From the NCBI GenBank assembly GCA_017559845.1, contig JAFYQQ010000077.1:16548-80547 (forward strand): DNA of 64,000 bases, given 5' to 3'. Shown piece by piece: positions 18,660 to 27,218 of the stretch. A program made the position numbers and the translations under genes. The notes beneath the pieces are model-generated. The model saw nothing but the letters and a program-made list of their open reading frames with translations, was not told the DNA's origin and did not search any database. How positions within the stretch are numbered: position 1 is the first letter of the stretch; every line of letters begins with the position of its first letter. This DNA comes from Bacteroidaceae bacterium (GTDB taxonomy: Bacteria > Bacteroidota > Bacteroidia > Bacteroidales > Bacteroidaceae).

Positions 18660-19397
18660 TCAACGGTGATAACGCCCCTTGTCCTTAACCAGAATCGCTT
18701 TGACCCTGTCATCCGCAAGCATCATTTTTCCCTCGGGACAGAGAAAAACTTCCCACTGGATGGAGCGGTGTTTCCATACCAGAAACGCTATGTCTCGATC
18801 CTTGTATTGTCCACGCAATGTCATGTACCACCAGCCAGGAAAAGACAAGGCCTTTACGCAACCGCTGGAGGCCACACGGCCCAGACGGGTAATCACACTG
18901 TCCTCCTGACGGCGCGTCAGTTCCGACGGCTTGGGTGCGTCCACATAATAGGAGGTACAGAAATCGTGGATTGTCAACAAGCGCATCAAATCCCATCTGG
19001 ATGTTTCAATAATCAGGCGTTCATGCGCTATCTCGTATGTGCGGCAAAGGCTGTCAAGGCAGACAAAGAACGGTTCCTTGTTCTCCTCGTCCAGATTCTT
19101 GATGTCCATCCACATCCTTTTTTCCGGATGCTGATGGAGATATGCGAAGTACGGAACGATATCCAGTCCGAACGTAGTGTCCTCATCGTGTGTGACGTCC
19201 ATTTGTCCGTTCTCACGGATGCACACATCCACCTCAATCAGGTCATACCCCCCACCCTTCTCTTCCAGTTTTTCCAAAGAATTGCACCGATGCAATCCAA
19301 TCTTGTCCGGCCGGCTGCCCACTTGGAACCATGCCCATAAAGAATAGATTACCAAAAGGAACAATACTATGACAAATAAAAAACGAAGCTTTTTCAT
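18660..19397 (-). CDS. GDPD-like (PLC-type phosphodiesterase superfamily) membrane-anchored protein
   Basis: A 245-residue protein with a single N-terminal transmembrane anchor (KLRFLFVIVLFLLVIYSLW). The following domain resembles glycerophosphodiester phosphodiesterases: LHRCNS near residue 40 in place of the usual HRG, then IEVDVCIRENGQMDVTHDED near 60, which keeps the E-x-D and H-D metal ligands. MDIKNL near 95 matches another conserved strand. The usual PENT segment is not evident, so activity may differ. It is first in the leftward operon with the LtaS-like, GtrA and GT2 genes. I chose the ATG at 19397; an upstream GTG at 19412 would add five residues. Confidence 0.62.
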   Translation of the reverse strand: MKKLRFLFVIVLFLLVIYSLWAWFQVGSRPDKIGLHRCNSLEKLEEKGGGYDLIEVDVCIRENGQMDVTHDEDTTFGLDIVPYFAYLHQHPEKRMWMDIKNLDEENKEPFFVCLDSLCRTYEIAHERLIIETSRWDLMRLLTIHDFCTSYYVDAPKPSELTRRQEDSVITRLGRVASSGCVKALSFPGWWYMTLRGQYKDRDIAFLVWKHRSIQWEVFLCPEGKMMLADDRVKAILVKDKGRYHR

Positions 19398-19494
19398 ACT
19401 GCAAAGAAACACATTTTTATCGAATCTTTGAAGATTTTAACCATATATCTGTCATTTTTGGCAGAAAAGAAGGGCTGAAATGGAAAGAAAAGGC

Positions 19495-19502
19495 TACTTT
19501 TG
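19495..19502 (+). promoter_or_regulatory. -7 box before GT2 / WaaP-type kinase operon
   Basis: TACTTTTG followed by CA fits TAnnTTTG. Its position puts the transcript start downstream of an in-frame ATG at 19480, so the ATG at 19525 is the likely start of the first gene. No good -33 element is visible. Confidence 0.6.
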
Positions 19503-19524
19503 CACGTTAAAATACTATTTTAGA

Positions 19525-20241
19525 ATGGAAAAGCTCCTCATCATCACACCGGTAAAGGATTCCATCCAAACCACATTGGACACCATCCATGCCATTATGG
19601 AGAGTGGTATCAGTGTGCCATACACATATACCATCTACAATGACAACTCCACACCAGAGAACACGGCCATCCTTGAAAAAGAAGCGAAAAAGTATGGTTT
19701 CAGACTGGTGAACATCAGTGACCTGACCGACCACCCTTCGCCCAATTACCTACTGGTGTTGCAAATGGCACAGGAGGAGGCACTGGCGCAAAATGCAGGG
19801 CTGTGCATTGTGGAAAGCGATGTAACCGTGAAGCCCGACACTCTGCAACGCCTTTTCGATGGAGCCAAAGCACGAAAGGATTGTGGCATAGCAGCAGCCG
19901 TTACCGTGGACGAGAGCGGAGCCATCAACTATCCTTACCTCTATGCCAAGGGACATGAGAACCAGGAGTATGAAACCAGAAAGCATTGTAGTTTCTGCTG
20001 TTCTCTGCTTACGCCAGCCTTGCTGAGCCAGTTCGACTTCCATGAACTGAATCCCGAAAAGAACTGGTTCGATGTAACCATTTCACACCAGTCGCAGACA
20101 TTAGGATTGCGCAACTACCTCTTCACTACCCTTCCCGTACTGCACCGTCCGCACCAGAGTCGTCCCTGGAAACAGTTGAAATACAAGAATCCACTGAAAT
20201 ATTATTGGCTTAAATTTACAAAAGGATTGGACAAGATATGA
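19525..20241 (+). CDS. GT2-like glycosyltransferase
   Basis: A 238-residue protein with a GT-A type N-terminus: LLIITPVKDSIQTT, then TIYNDNSTPEN near residue 35 in place of the usual DDGS, and the acidic IVESDVTVKPD near residue 95, a plausible DxD-type metal site. No transmembrane helix is obvious, and the C-terminus is basic and aromatic (KYYWLKFTKG). It likely adds a sugar to an LPS-type or capsular glycan. I placed the start at 19525 because the promoter box lies between this ATG and an earlier in-frame one. Its stop overlaps the start of the next gene (ATGA), a lipopolysaccharide-kinase-like protein, which supports an LPS-core context. Confidence 0.75.
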   Translation: MEKLLIITPVKDSIQTTLDTIHAIMESGISVPYTYTIYNDNSTPENTAILEKEAKKYGFRLVNISDLTDHPSPNYLLVLQMAQEEALAQNAGLCIVESDVTVKPDTLQRLFDGAKARKDCGIAAAVTVDESGAINYPYLYAKGHENQEYETRKHCSFCCSLLTPALLSQFDFHELNPEKNWFDVTISHQSQTLGLRNYLFTTLPVLHRPHQSRPWKQLKYKNPLKYYWLKFTKGLDKI

Positions 20242-21014
20242 TTACAGAAAAACAAATTTGTTCTTTGCACCCAACCACGCTCTATCTTCATACTCAATAC
20301 GAACACCTCAAAGATTTCATGTATTCCCTGCCTGACAGATTTTCAACAGGCGAAGGGAGCCTTATACATGACGGTAGAAACAAGCTCCGGGAAATCACTT
20401 ATGGGGAGGACACTTTTATCGTAAAAGCATACAAAAAGCCAAACATCATAAACCAATGTATATATGGTTTTCTGAGGCCGTCTAAAGCGATGAGGGCATT
20501 CAGAAACGCACTGACATTGGTAAACATAGGCGTTGGCACTCCACAACCAGTCGGCTACATCAACATCCGCCAAGGCTTGTTTTTCTCAAAAAGTTTTCTT
20601 GTCACAATAAAATCAAAATGCAGGTTCCGCTACGACCAGCTTTTCACACAAACTTTTGAAAATGAAGAAATGATTCTGCGTGAAATAGGACATGTAACAG
20701 CCGTTCTTCACAATAATGGCGTTGCACATCTGGATTATGGCAGAGGAAATATTCTTTTTGACTGGGACGAGAATGGAAAAATCCGCATAGAATTGGTCGA
20801 CCTTAACCGTATGAGATTCGGATCGCTCGACATGAAGGCCGGCTGCAAAAATCTTGAACGGCTCCCCGCTACGGCACAAATGCATGGTTGGATTGCAGAA
20901 GAATACGCTAAGGAGCGTGGCTTCGACACAGAAAAATGCTATCAACTGATGAGGCATTTCAGAAGTCTGCAGCCCTATCAGGAAAAGAACGAATTCACAA
21001 ACAGTCCCGAATAA
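20238..21014 (+). CDS. lipopolysaccharide kinase (Kdo/WaaP) family protein
   Basis: A 258-residue kinase-fold protein. The catalytic loop HLDYGRGNIL (about residue 168) and the metal-binding DLNR (about 193, in place of DFG) match the Kdo/WaaP LPS-kinase family, and the beta-3 Lys is probably in FIVKAYKKP near residue 63. It probably phosphorylates a Kdo or heptose residue of the LPS core in the cytoplasm before export. The gene overlaps the upstream GT2 by four bases and is followed 13 bases later by another GT2, so it sits in the middle of a core-assembly operon. Specific activity is inferred from the family only. Confidence 0.82.
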   Translation: MITEKQICSLHPTTLYLHTQYEHLKDFMYSLPDRFSTGEGSLIHDGRNKLREITYGEDTFIVKAYKKPNIINQCIYGFLRPSKAMRAFRNALTLVNIGVGTPQPVGYINIRQGLFFSKSFLVTIKSKCRFRYDQLFTQTFENEEMILREIGHVTAVLHNNGVAHLDYGRGNILFDWDENGKIRIELVDLNRMRFGSLDMKAGCKNLERLPATAQMHGWIAEEYAKERGFDTEKCYQLMRHFRSLQPYQEKNEFTNSPE

Positions 21015-21027
21015 AACACACTCCACA

Positions 21028-21924
21028 ATGAAGGTTTTTGTTGTCATCGTCACATTCAACCGAATAGAGTTGCTCAAGCGTAGCATTGAATCCGTACGCG
21101 CCAATCAGCCATTTGGCATTATTGTCATCAACAACGGTTCAACAGACGGCACAAAAGAATGGTTGGACTCACAACCGGACCTTATTGTCATTCATCAGAA
21201 GAACGTAGGCGGTTCCGGTGGTTTTTACACCGGCATAAAACATGCGTATAACATGGGGGCAGACTGGATATGGTGCATGGACGACGATGTTTTCCCCAGG
21301 GCCGATTGTTTGAAGAACCTGTTGGACAACGCCACAGACAAAAACATTGGAATTTTAGCGCCAAGAAGAATAATGGACGGCAAAATATTCTGTCATGACT
21401 TCCAAGGATACAATTTGACCCGTCCGTTTAAATCCATGTACCGCCAACGTCTTGTCAACGAACAAGTCACGTCGCCAACCTTTATCGCCGGAACGGCTTT
21501 TGAAGGTCCTTTCATCAGACGTGAAGTCGTGGAAAAAATAGGGTTCCCCAATAAAGACCTGTTCATATTCTGCGATGACACGGATTATTGCATCCGCACC
21601 ATCCAGGCCGGTTTTAAAATACTTTATGTGCCACAGGCGCTTATGGATAAACATAAATTTTTCAGTCAAGACTCCTGGGCAGTACGGTCACAAAAGAAAA
21701 AATGGAAAAGGTTCTATCAAGTACGGAATTCCGCTTATCTGAACCATCATTATGGCCAAACATGGGGTGTCAGATATCTGAGAAGTTTCATTAACGTCCT
21801 CGGCTACATTGTCACAGCATTCTTTACTGCTCCTTTTTCAAAAGCATGGTCCTGGTCTGACATTCCCAAATTATGGAATGCTTATTTGGATGGAACAAAA
21901 GAGGAATTAGGCATTATCAAATAA
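21028..21924 (+). CDS. GT2 glycosyltransferase, galactofuranosyltransferase-like
   Basis: A 298-residue GT2 enzyme. VVIVTFNRIELL and INNGSTDGT are the N-terminal nucleotide-binding motifs, and CMDDDVFP near residue 93 is the metal-binding site. The stretch NVGGSGGFYTGI just before it is typical of the GT2 branch that includes galactofuranosyltransferases and some rhamnosyltransferases. A UDP-galactopyranose mutase gene ends 35 bases away on the opposite strand, which supports UDP-galactofuranose as the donor, though convergent genes are not an operon. The C-terminal part is basic and contains one hydrophobic segment (about 255-275) that may associate with the membrane. Confidence 0.82.
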   Translation: MKVFVVIVTFNRIELLKRSIESVRANQPFGIIVINNGSTDGTKEWLDSQPDLIVIHQKNVGGSGGFYTGIKHAYNMGADWIWCMDDDVFPRADCLKNLLDNATDKNIGILAPRRIMDGKIFCHDFQGYNLTRPFKSMYRQRLVNEQVTSPTFIAGTAFEGPFIRREVVEKIGFPNKDLFIFCDDTDYCIRTIQAGFKILYVPQALMDKHKFFSQDSWAVRSQKKKWKRFYQVRNSAYLNHHYGQTWGVRYLRSFINVLGYIVTAFFTAPFSKAWSWSDIPKLWNAYLDGTKEELGIIK

Positions 21925-21959
21925 CAGTTGTTTCCATAAGGGAAAAGGAAGGGAAAACG

Positions 21960-23102
21960 TCATTCCTTCTCCATCCCGAACAACTGCATGGCACGTTCTA
22001 TAGTGGGTGCCATGTCATAGTATTTGTATTCGGCCAGTCGGCCAGCAAAGATCACATCCTCTTCCAGGGCTGCCAAATCCAGGTATTTCTGCAGCAGGCC
22101 GCTGTTGCGCGGGTCGTTCACCGGATAATAAGGTTCCATGCCTGGCTTGTACTCTGTAGAATACTCCTCGCTCACCACCGTTTTCGGGTTGGCATAGACA
22201 TCCGCACCGAATGTCTCGAAATGCTTGTGTTCGATAACGCGTGTATAAGGTTCCTGATGCGAAGTATAGTTCACCACAGCGTTGCCTTGATAATTAGGGA
22301 TGTTCTCCACTCGGGTCTTGAACATGACAGTACGCCAGTCGAGCTGTCCAAGTGAATAACCGAAATACTCGTCTATGGCACCGGTATAGATCAGTTTTTT
22401 TGCATATTTCCTCCATTCGCGGTACTGCGGCTGGAAGAAGTCAGCCCCCGTACGGCATTCCGTACCTTGAAGCAGACCGTCTATCAGCCTGTTGTATCCG
22501 CCGATGGGTATGCCCTGGTAACGGTCGTTGAAATAGTTGTTGTCAAAGACCATGCGCACGGGCAGCCGCTTAATGATGAAGGCCGGCAGTTCGCTGCACT
22601 TGCGTCCCCATTGCTTTTCGGTATATTCCTTTATCAGAATGTTGAAAATATCCTTTCCCACCAGCGTAAGTGCCTGTTCCTCCAAGTTCTGCGGTTCACA
22701 ACCGCCCAAGGCTTCAATGGCTTCTTCCCTTTGTTCCGCAATCTTGGCTTCAGCCTCTTCCGGAGTAGTTACGCCCCACAGACGGTTAAAGGTGTTCATG
22801 TTGAAGGGCAGATTGTAGAGTTTTCCCTTGTAGTTCGCCACGGGCGAATTGGTGTAACGGTTGAATTCCACAATAGAGTTCACAAAATCCCACACTTCCT
22901 TGTTGGAGGTATGGAAAATATGTGCCCCATATTTGTGTACGTTGATTCCCTCCACCTGCTCGCAGTAAAGATTTCCTCCCAGATTGGGACGCTTGTCAAT
23001 GACCAGACAGCGCTTGCCCGACCGAGTGGCCAGATGCGCAAAGGTGGCACCCATCAGTCCCGAACCCACAATCAGATAATCATACTTTTCCTCGCTCTTC
23101 AT
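21960..23102 (-). CDS. glf: UDP-galactopyranose mutase
   Basis: A 380-residue flavoenzyme that interconverts UDP-galactopyranose and UDP-galactofuranose. The N-terminal Rossmann motif YLIVGSGLMGATFAHLA, the FAD-contacting LGGNLY and the family signature YGAHIFHT (about residue 57) are all present. Also seen are NRYTNSPVA, TEKQWG, IPIGGYN and the C-terminal GRLAEYKYYDM. Length is normal. I set the start at 23102 (MKSEEKYD); earlier in-frame codons lie upstream of or across the -7 box. It is transcribed alone toward a galactofuranosyltransferase-like gene, so this locus probably makes galactofuranose-containing surface glycan. Confidence 0.95.
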   Translation of the reverse strand: MKSEEKYDYLIVGSGLMGATFAHLATRSGKRCLVIDKRPNLGGNLYCEQVEGINVHKYGAHIFHTSNKEVWDFVNSIVEFNRYTNSPVANYKGKLYNLPFNMNTFNRLWGVTTPEEAEAKIAEQREEAIEALGGCEPQNLEEQALTLVGKDIFNILIKEYTEKQWGRKCSELPAFIIKRLPVRMVFDNNYFNDRYQGIPIGGYNRLIDGLLQGTECRTGADFFQPQYREWRKYAKKLIYTGAIDEYFGYSLGQLDWRTVMFKTRVENIPNYQGNAVVNYTSHQEPYTRVIEHKHFETFGADVYANPKTVVSEEYSTEYKPGMEPYYPVNDPRNSGLLQKYLDLAALEEDVIFAGRLAEYKYYDMAPTIERAMQLFGMEKE

Positions 23103-23125
23103 CGTGTTTTTGCTTGATAACCTTG

Positions 23126-23133
23126 CAAAAATA
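23126..23133 (-). promoter_or_regulatory. -7 box of glf
   Basis: On the minus strand TATTTTTG fits TAnnTTTG, ending 23 bases before the chosen ATG. It excludes the longer in-frame start upstream. Confidence 0.55.
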
Positions 23134-23250
23134 TCCCTTATCTTGCAAATACACAAGTTTCGGACACATTATTCTAGTATAAAAGCGCCACATGAGCCAG
23201 CAAAAACGCATTTCAGAGAGTTCGGAGGTGGCTTTTTCAACAAAAAAGTC

Positions 23251-23258
23251 TATCTTTG
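23251..23258 (+). promoter_or_regulatory. -7 box before clan GH-A hydrolase gene
   Basis: TATCTTTG fits TAnnTTTG and is followed by CG. It lies 31 bases before the ATG at 23290 and supports that start over upstream in-frame ATGs. Confidence 0.6.
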
Positions 23259-23289
23259 CGAGATATTCATTCCAAATTCCCCACAAGGC

Positions 23290-25164
23290 ATGAGACGCTT
23301 TACACTTTCCGCACTGCTCTGCTGCACATTGCAAATGATGGCGCAGCCCCATTTCCCCTGCTCACCCAAACTGGACAACCCCTATGGCGTATGCTCCCAC
23401 ATCACCCGCCCAGGATGGGACTATGAGATACGCGACAACGAATTGGAGATTGCCCGGAAGAACAATATCGGCTGGGTACGTTCCGATCTGGACTGCGGAA
23501 ACTTCTTCACCTCGCACACCACCAACGATCCCACTCTGTTCAACAACGTATTGAACAGCACAGAGCAACATGACGTCAACCTGTTGGGCATCCTCACCCG
23601 CATGAAAAAGCATTCGTGGGACGATCCTCAATATGCCCTTCTGGTGGAACAACTGGCGCAAACCTACAACAGACGCATCACACATTGGGAGGTGCAAAAC
23701 GAAGTGAACCTGATAAAAGGGGTGGACAGTCTGTGTCAGAAATATGTGGGTGTGCTGAAAACCACATACGAGACTCTGAAAAAGGTTAATCCACGGAATA
23801 TGGTGCTGACAAGCGGATTCGGCGAACTGCACGAGCCGTTCCATAGCGAATTCTCCCGACTGGGCGGTTGGAAATATTGTGACATTTTCAACTTCCACAC
23901 CTATTTCACACCGGAAGGCCTCATCTCCTGGCTTGACAAGCTGAAAGAGACCATGGTACGGGACGGATGGGAACGTCCTGTATGGCTGACCGAATGTGGC
24001 ATGCACACCGCCAATGACCGCCAGAACTCAGCTGGCTTTCTCACAGACTTGCTGCCTGCCGCTCTGAGGCGTATCGGTCTGAATCCGAAAAAGTCCGCAG
24101 TGGGCGTGCTGTGCAATCCGGAAACCGGATATAACGCGCTCACGGCCAATGATGCGGAAGAACTGCTCAGCCCCCATTTCCGGAAAGTCGTCTTCCCCAC
24201 CCTACCACAACTCCACAACCTTTCTGTCAAAGAGGTTCCCATTCTGATTGCTGCTGCCGACGAATATTTTCCCGGCACACACCTCCCAGCCTTGACAGAC
24301 TATGTGCGCAGAGGGGGCACCATTGTACTGGCCGGAGGAATGCCCTTCTATTATGATGCCCATACCCCAGACGGCATTTTTCTTAACCGCAAAGAACTGG
24401 GCACAAGTTTCTACAAGCAATTACACATGGCCCCAGCCACACAATGGAAAGACCCCGTGAGCCACGAGCCGCTTACGGAAGTACCTCCCTGTTGCGAGCG
24501 GAACAAGGACATTCCTTTCTCCTATGGCTGGACACCCACTACAGAATCGCCTGCCCGATACATGTCCGATGCCAATCTGTATCCTGGGGACAGCCTCATC
24601 CCGTTGATTTCAGCCGGAACCGCCCATCTGCGCTACCCCATTGCCGGCATATACAAATTGAACAGCGACCTGAAGGGAAACATCATCTTCCAGACCCGAA
24701 TGTACACCAAAATCTCAAGCGACAAGGAAAGCGAACAGGCACGGCGCGTAGCGCGGCTCTATCTCATAGCCTTCTCTTACGGAGTGGACAAGGTTTTCTG
24801 GTACAATCTGCGCAGTCGTGAAAAGGACCTCACCTACAGCGAAGACAACTTCGGACTACTCCACCGCGACCTTAGCGAAAAGCCCGCCATGCAGGCATAC
24901 CGCACACTCACCGAAATGTGCCCCAATGGCAGCGAACGCCCCACACTGACGGTTACAGACGGTTTGTATCATGCCAAATGGCACAAGCCCGACGGCACAG
25001 AGATGCATGCCCTTTGGGCTCCTACCGGGAACCAAAAGGTGCGGATAAAGAAACATGGCCACATCAAGGTTTATGACCATTTAGGAAACCACCAGAACCT
25101 GAAAGGCAAGACACTGAATATAAAAGAGGGCGTGTATTATGTTGAAGGGGATATTACACATTGA
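23290..25164 (+). CDS. secreted clan GH-A glycoside hydrolase-like protein
   Basis: A 624-residue protein with a signal peptide (MRRFTLSALLCCTLQMMAQ, cleavage about residue 20). The next 280 residues look like a TIM barrel of clan GH-A. HWEVQNEVN (about residue 137) carries the Asn-Glu acid/base pair and VWLTECGMHT (about 235) the probable nucleophile Glu. A domain at about 310-380 (ADEYFPGTHLPALTDYVRRGGTIVLAGG) resembles the glutamine-amidotransferase-like fold found in some hydrolases, and a beta domain closes the protein. Specific family (GH39 or GH5-like) and substrate are not decidable. It sits beside galactofuranose genes but has its own promoter, so any link is speculative. Confidence 0.65.
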   Translation: MRRFTLSALLCCTLQMMAQPHFPCSPKLDNPYGVCSHITRPGWDYEIRDNELEIARKNNIGWVRSDLDCGNFFTSHTTNDPTLFNNVLNSTEQHDVNLLGILTRMKKHSWDDPQYALLVEQLAQTYNRRITHWEVQNEVNLIKGVDSLCQKYVGVLKTTYETLKKVNPRNMVLTSGFGELHEPFHSEFSRLGGWKYCDIFNFHTYFTPEGLISWLDKLKETMVRDGWERPVWLTECGMHTANDRQNSAGFLTDLLPAALRRIGLNPKKSAVGVLCNPETGYNALTANDAEELLSPHFRKVVFPTLPQLHNLSVKEVPILIAAADEYFPGTHLPALTDYVRRGGTIVLAGGMPFYYDAHTPDGIFLNRKELGTSFYKQLHMAPATQWKDPVSHEPLTEVPPCCERNKDIPFSYGWTPTTESPARYMSDANLYPGDSLIPLISAGTAHLRYPIAGIYKLNSDLKGNIIFQTRMYTKISSDKESEQARRVARLYLIAFSYGVDKVFWYNLRSREKDLTYSEDNFGLLHRDLSEKPAMQAYRTLTEMCPNGSERPTLTVTDGLYHAKWHKPDGTEMHALWAPTGNQKVRIKKHGHIKVYDHLGNHQNLKGKTLNIKEGVYYVEGDITH

Positions 25165-25310
25165 ATTATAATAGACCATCTGTCAGCACACTATCATAAA
25201 CCATCGGAACACTTGGCTTATTCTCTGCCTGTTTCAAGATAATAAAACACCCTAATTATTGGTGTATAGATATAAAAAAGACACCAAGCGCCAATATTCA
25301 TTAAATAAGT

Positions 25311-25341
25311 TTTGAGGTATCAGAATTAAAGTCTATATTTG
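25311..25341 (+). promoter_or_regulatory. near-consensus promoter of DUF4160-DUF2442-DUF4268 operon
   Basis: TTTG (25311-25314), 19 bases, then TATATTTG (25334-25341): an essentially perfect Bacteroides housekeeping promoter. The ATG of the first gene is 30 bases downstream. Confidence 0.8.
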
Positions 25342-25370
25342 CATATTATAAAATAAAACACAGAGCAGGC

Positions 25371-25607
25371 ATGCCTACAATATTAGTAATATTCGGATTA
25401 AGATTCTATTTCTTCGCCAATGAACATCTACCAATCCATGTTCATTTGGAAAATGGAGACGGAATCGCAAAGATTGCCCTTGAGCCAGAAATAGAATTAG
25501 TTGAAAACAATGGCATCAAACCCAAAGACATCAAAAGGGCTATATGCATTGTTGAACAATACAAAGAAGAATTCATAGAAAAGTGGAAAGAATTTCACGG
25601 TGAATAA
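25371..25607 (+). CDS. DUF4160 family protein
   Basis: A 78-residue protein matching the DUF4160 pattern: an N-terminal PTILVIFGLRFYFFANEH followed by PIHVHLENGDGIAKI, with the conserved H-x-H, and an acidic C-terminal helix. The family is usually encoded next to DUF2442 and is suspected to be part of a toxin-antitoxin-like pair, but no reaction has been established as far as I know. Its stop lies 17 bases before the next ATG, and the promoter just upstream drives all three genes of this small operon. Confidence 0.8.
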   Translation: MPTILVIFGLRFYFFANEHLPIHVHLENGDGIAKIALEPEIELVENNGIKPKDIKRAICIVEQYKEEFIEKWKEFHGE

Positions 25608-25623
25608 TATAAGACATACTACT

Positions 25624-26040
25624 ATGGCTAAAATTGAAAAACTTTGGTTTGATTCTGGCAGAATATGGATTACGACAGACGAAGGGCAGACACTTAGTCG
25701 TCCATTGGAAGCATTTCCAACGTTGAAGGATGCTACAGAAGGCCAACGGCTATCCTTCAAAATTGGCAGATTTGGCAACGCCATCAGATGGGAAGAAATA
25801 GACGAAGACATTCATATCAGTAATTTCTATGAGACAGAAGAACCAGACTATGACAACGAAATTGCAAAAATTTTCCATAGGTTCCCCCAGTTAAATATCT
25901 CTGAAGTGGCACGAAGTATGGGTGTCCACAAAAGTCTGCTTGCCAAATTTATATATGGCATAAAGGTGCCAAGCGAAGAAAGAAAAGCACAAATCAGACA
26001 AACCCTTCGTCTGCTTGGGCAGGAATTAATGACCGTATGA
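25624..26040 (+). CDS. DUF2442 domain protein with C-terminal helix-turn-helix
   Basis: A 138-residue protein. Residues 1-75 match DUF2442 (KIEKLWFDSGRIWITTDEG, then RPLEAFPTL and IRWEEIDEDIHI). Residues 90-125 look like a helix-turn-helix (ISEVARSMGVHKSLLAKFIYG), so it may bind DNA and repress the operon as antitoxins often do. The ATG at 25624 begins at the family's normal N-terminus; a GTG at 25600 overlaps the upstream gene and is less likely. Its TGA overlaps the next ATG (ATGA), indicating coupled translation with the DUF4268 protein. Confidence 0.8.
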   Translation: MAKIEKLWFDSGRIWITTDEGQTLSRPLEAFPTLKDATEGQRLSFKIGRFGNAIRWEEIDEDIHISNFYETEEPDYDNEIAKIFHRFPQLNISEVARSMGVHKSLLAKFIYGIKVPSEERKAQIRQTLRLLGQELMTV

Positions 26041-27002
26041 TTGATAAAAACACATCAAACTCACGTCAAATTACAACAGATATGAAACTTGGAAAAATTA
26101 AACGTGTTACAGACTTACGTTCTGTGTGGCATCATGAAGCTAAAGACTTCAGCAAATGGCTTGCTCAAGAGAATAATCTCATACAACTTAGTGAAGCAAT
26201 TGGTGTGGATATCGTTCTTGAAGAATTAGAATCGTCTGTTGGAAGTTTCAATGTTGATTTATATGCCATAGAAGAGGGAACTGACAGGCGAATTATTATT
26301 GAGAACCAACTTGAAGACACAAACCATGACCATTTAGGAAAGCTTATCACATACGCTTCAGGTAAAGGTGCAGAAGTGATTGTGTGGATTGTTAAACGCG
26401 CAAGAGACGAACATCGTCAAGCTATCGAATGGTTAAATCAGAACACTGGGGTTAAAATAGGCTTCTTTCTTGTTGAAATTGAACTATGGCAAATAGATGA
26501 TTCTGCCATCGCTCCGAAATTCAATGTAGTTGAAAGACCTAATGACTGGGCAAAACAGATGAAGAATGCTGATAGTCTAAGCGAGACCAAACAATTACAG
26601 CTCAACTTTTGGCAACAACTATCTGAGACCATAAAATCGACTGAAATGTATGCTAATGAATTCTCTCCTAGAAAAGCCCAACCTCAACATTGGTACGATT
26701 TGAGTGTCGGCAGTTCGTCATACCATATAGGGCTAACTGTCAATACACAGAAAAACCGCTTAGGTGCTGAAATCTACATTCCCGATGACAAGGAAAAATT
26801 TGCAATGTTTAAGTTGCATGCAAAGGAAATAGAAGAAATGATTGGCAGTAAATTAGAGTGGAGAGAAGCAACCAAGGCTACACGAATCATAACACTTCAC
26901 TCCTATAATATTACGAATGAAAAACAATGGGAACAAGCGACAGAATGGCTATTGAACAAAGCCCTATTATTCAAACAAATAGCCAAACATTTTGACAAAT
27001 AA
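26037..27002 (+). CDS. DUF4268 / PD-(D/E)xK-like nuclease-fold protein
   Basis: A 321-residue protein. The N-terminal half resembles a PD-(D/E)xK nuclease core: FNVDLYAIEEG (about 70), RIIIENQLEDTNHDHLGKL (about 84-102), with E-x-Q in place of the usual E-x-K, then an Ile/Val-rich strand VIVWIVKRA. The C-terminal half (about 170-321) matches DUF4268. Members are often annotated as hypothetical and occur in variable genome regions with restriction genes. ATGA overlap with DUF2442 suggests one functional unit. A second in-frame Met 15 codons in (MKLGKIKRV) is the alternative start. Whether it cuts DNA or RNA cannot be judged. Confidence 0.75.
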   Translation: MIDKNTSNSRQITTDMKLGKIKRVTDLRSVWHHEAKDFSKWLAQENNLIQLSEAIGVDIVLEELESSVGSFNVDLYAIEEGTDRRIIIENQLEDTNHDHLGKLITYASGKGAEVIVWIVKRARDEHRQAIEWLNQNTGVKIGFFLVEIELWQIDDSAIAPKFNVVERPNDWAKQMKNADSLSETKQLQLNFWQQLSETIKSTEMYANEFSPRKAQPQHWYDLSVGSSSYHIGLTVNTQKNRLGAEIYIPDDKEKFAMFKLHAKEIEEMIGSKLEWREATKATRIITLHSYNITNEKQWEQATEWLLNKALLFKQIAKHFDK

Positions 27003-27218
27003 AAGCAATACGGAACAACGTGATATAGGAAACATTAATATTTGTCTTAAGTGTGAAGGTAAGATTGTAGAAATTATTTACTGAGAAACAGACAGAAGAT
27101 TTGTTTAATGCAGCAGAACGAGAAGAAGTAATTTTTGGTGGTAGCTACATAGCATTCGATATAATAAGGTAATAAGAATTCTCTGTGGGGATGTATAAAT
27201 TATAAAGGACCTTTGTTT
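27003..27218. other. intergenic, possible decayed ORF
   Basis: No intact gene. One frame reads ICLKCEGKIVEIIY up to a TGA at 27082-27084. The +1 frame continues TEKQTEDLFNAAEREEV and IFGGSYIAFDIIR to a TAA near 27170. Together they look like one short coding remnant broken by a single-base indel in a T-run; there is no start codon. The family is not recognised. Confidence 0.3.
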
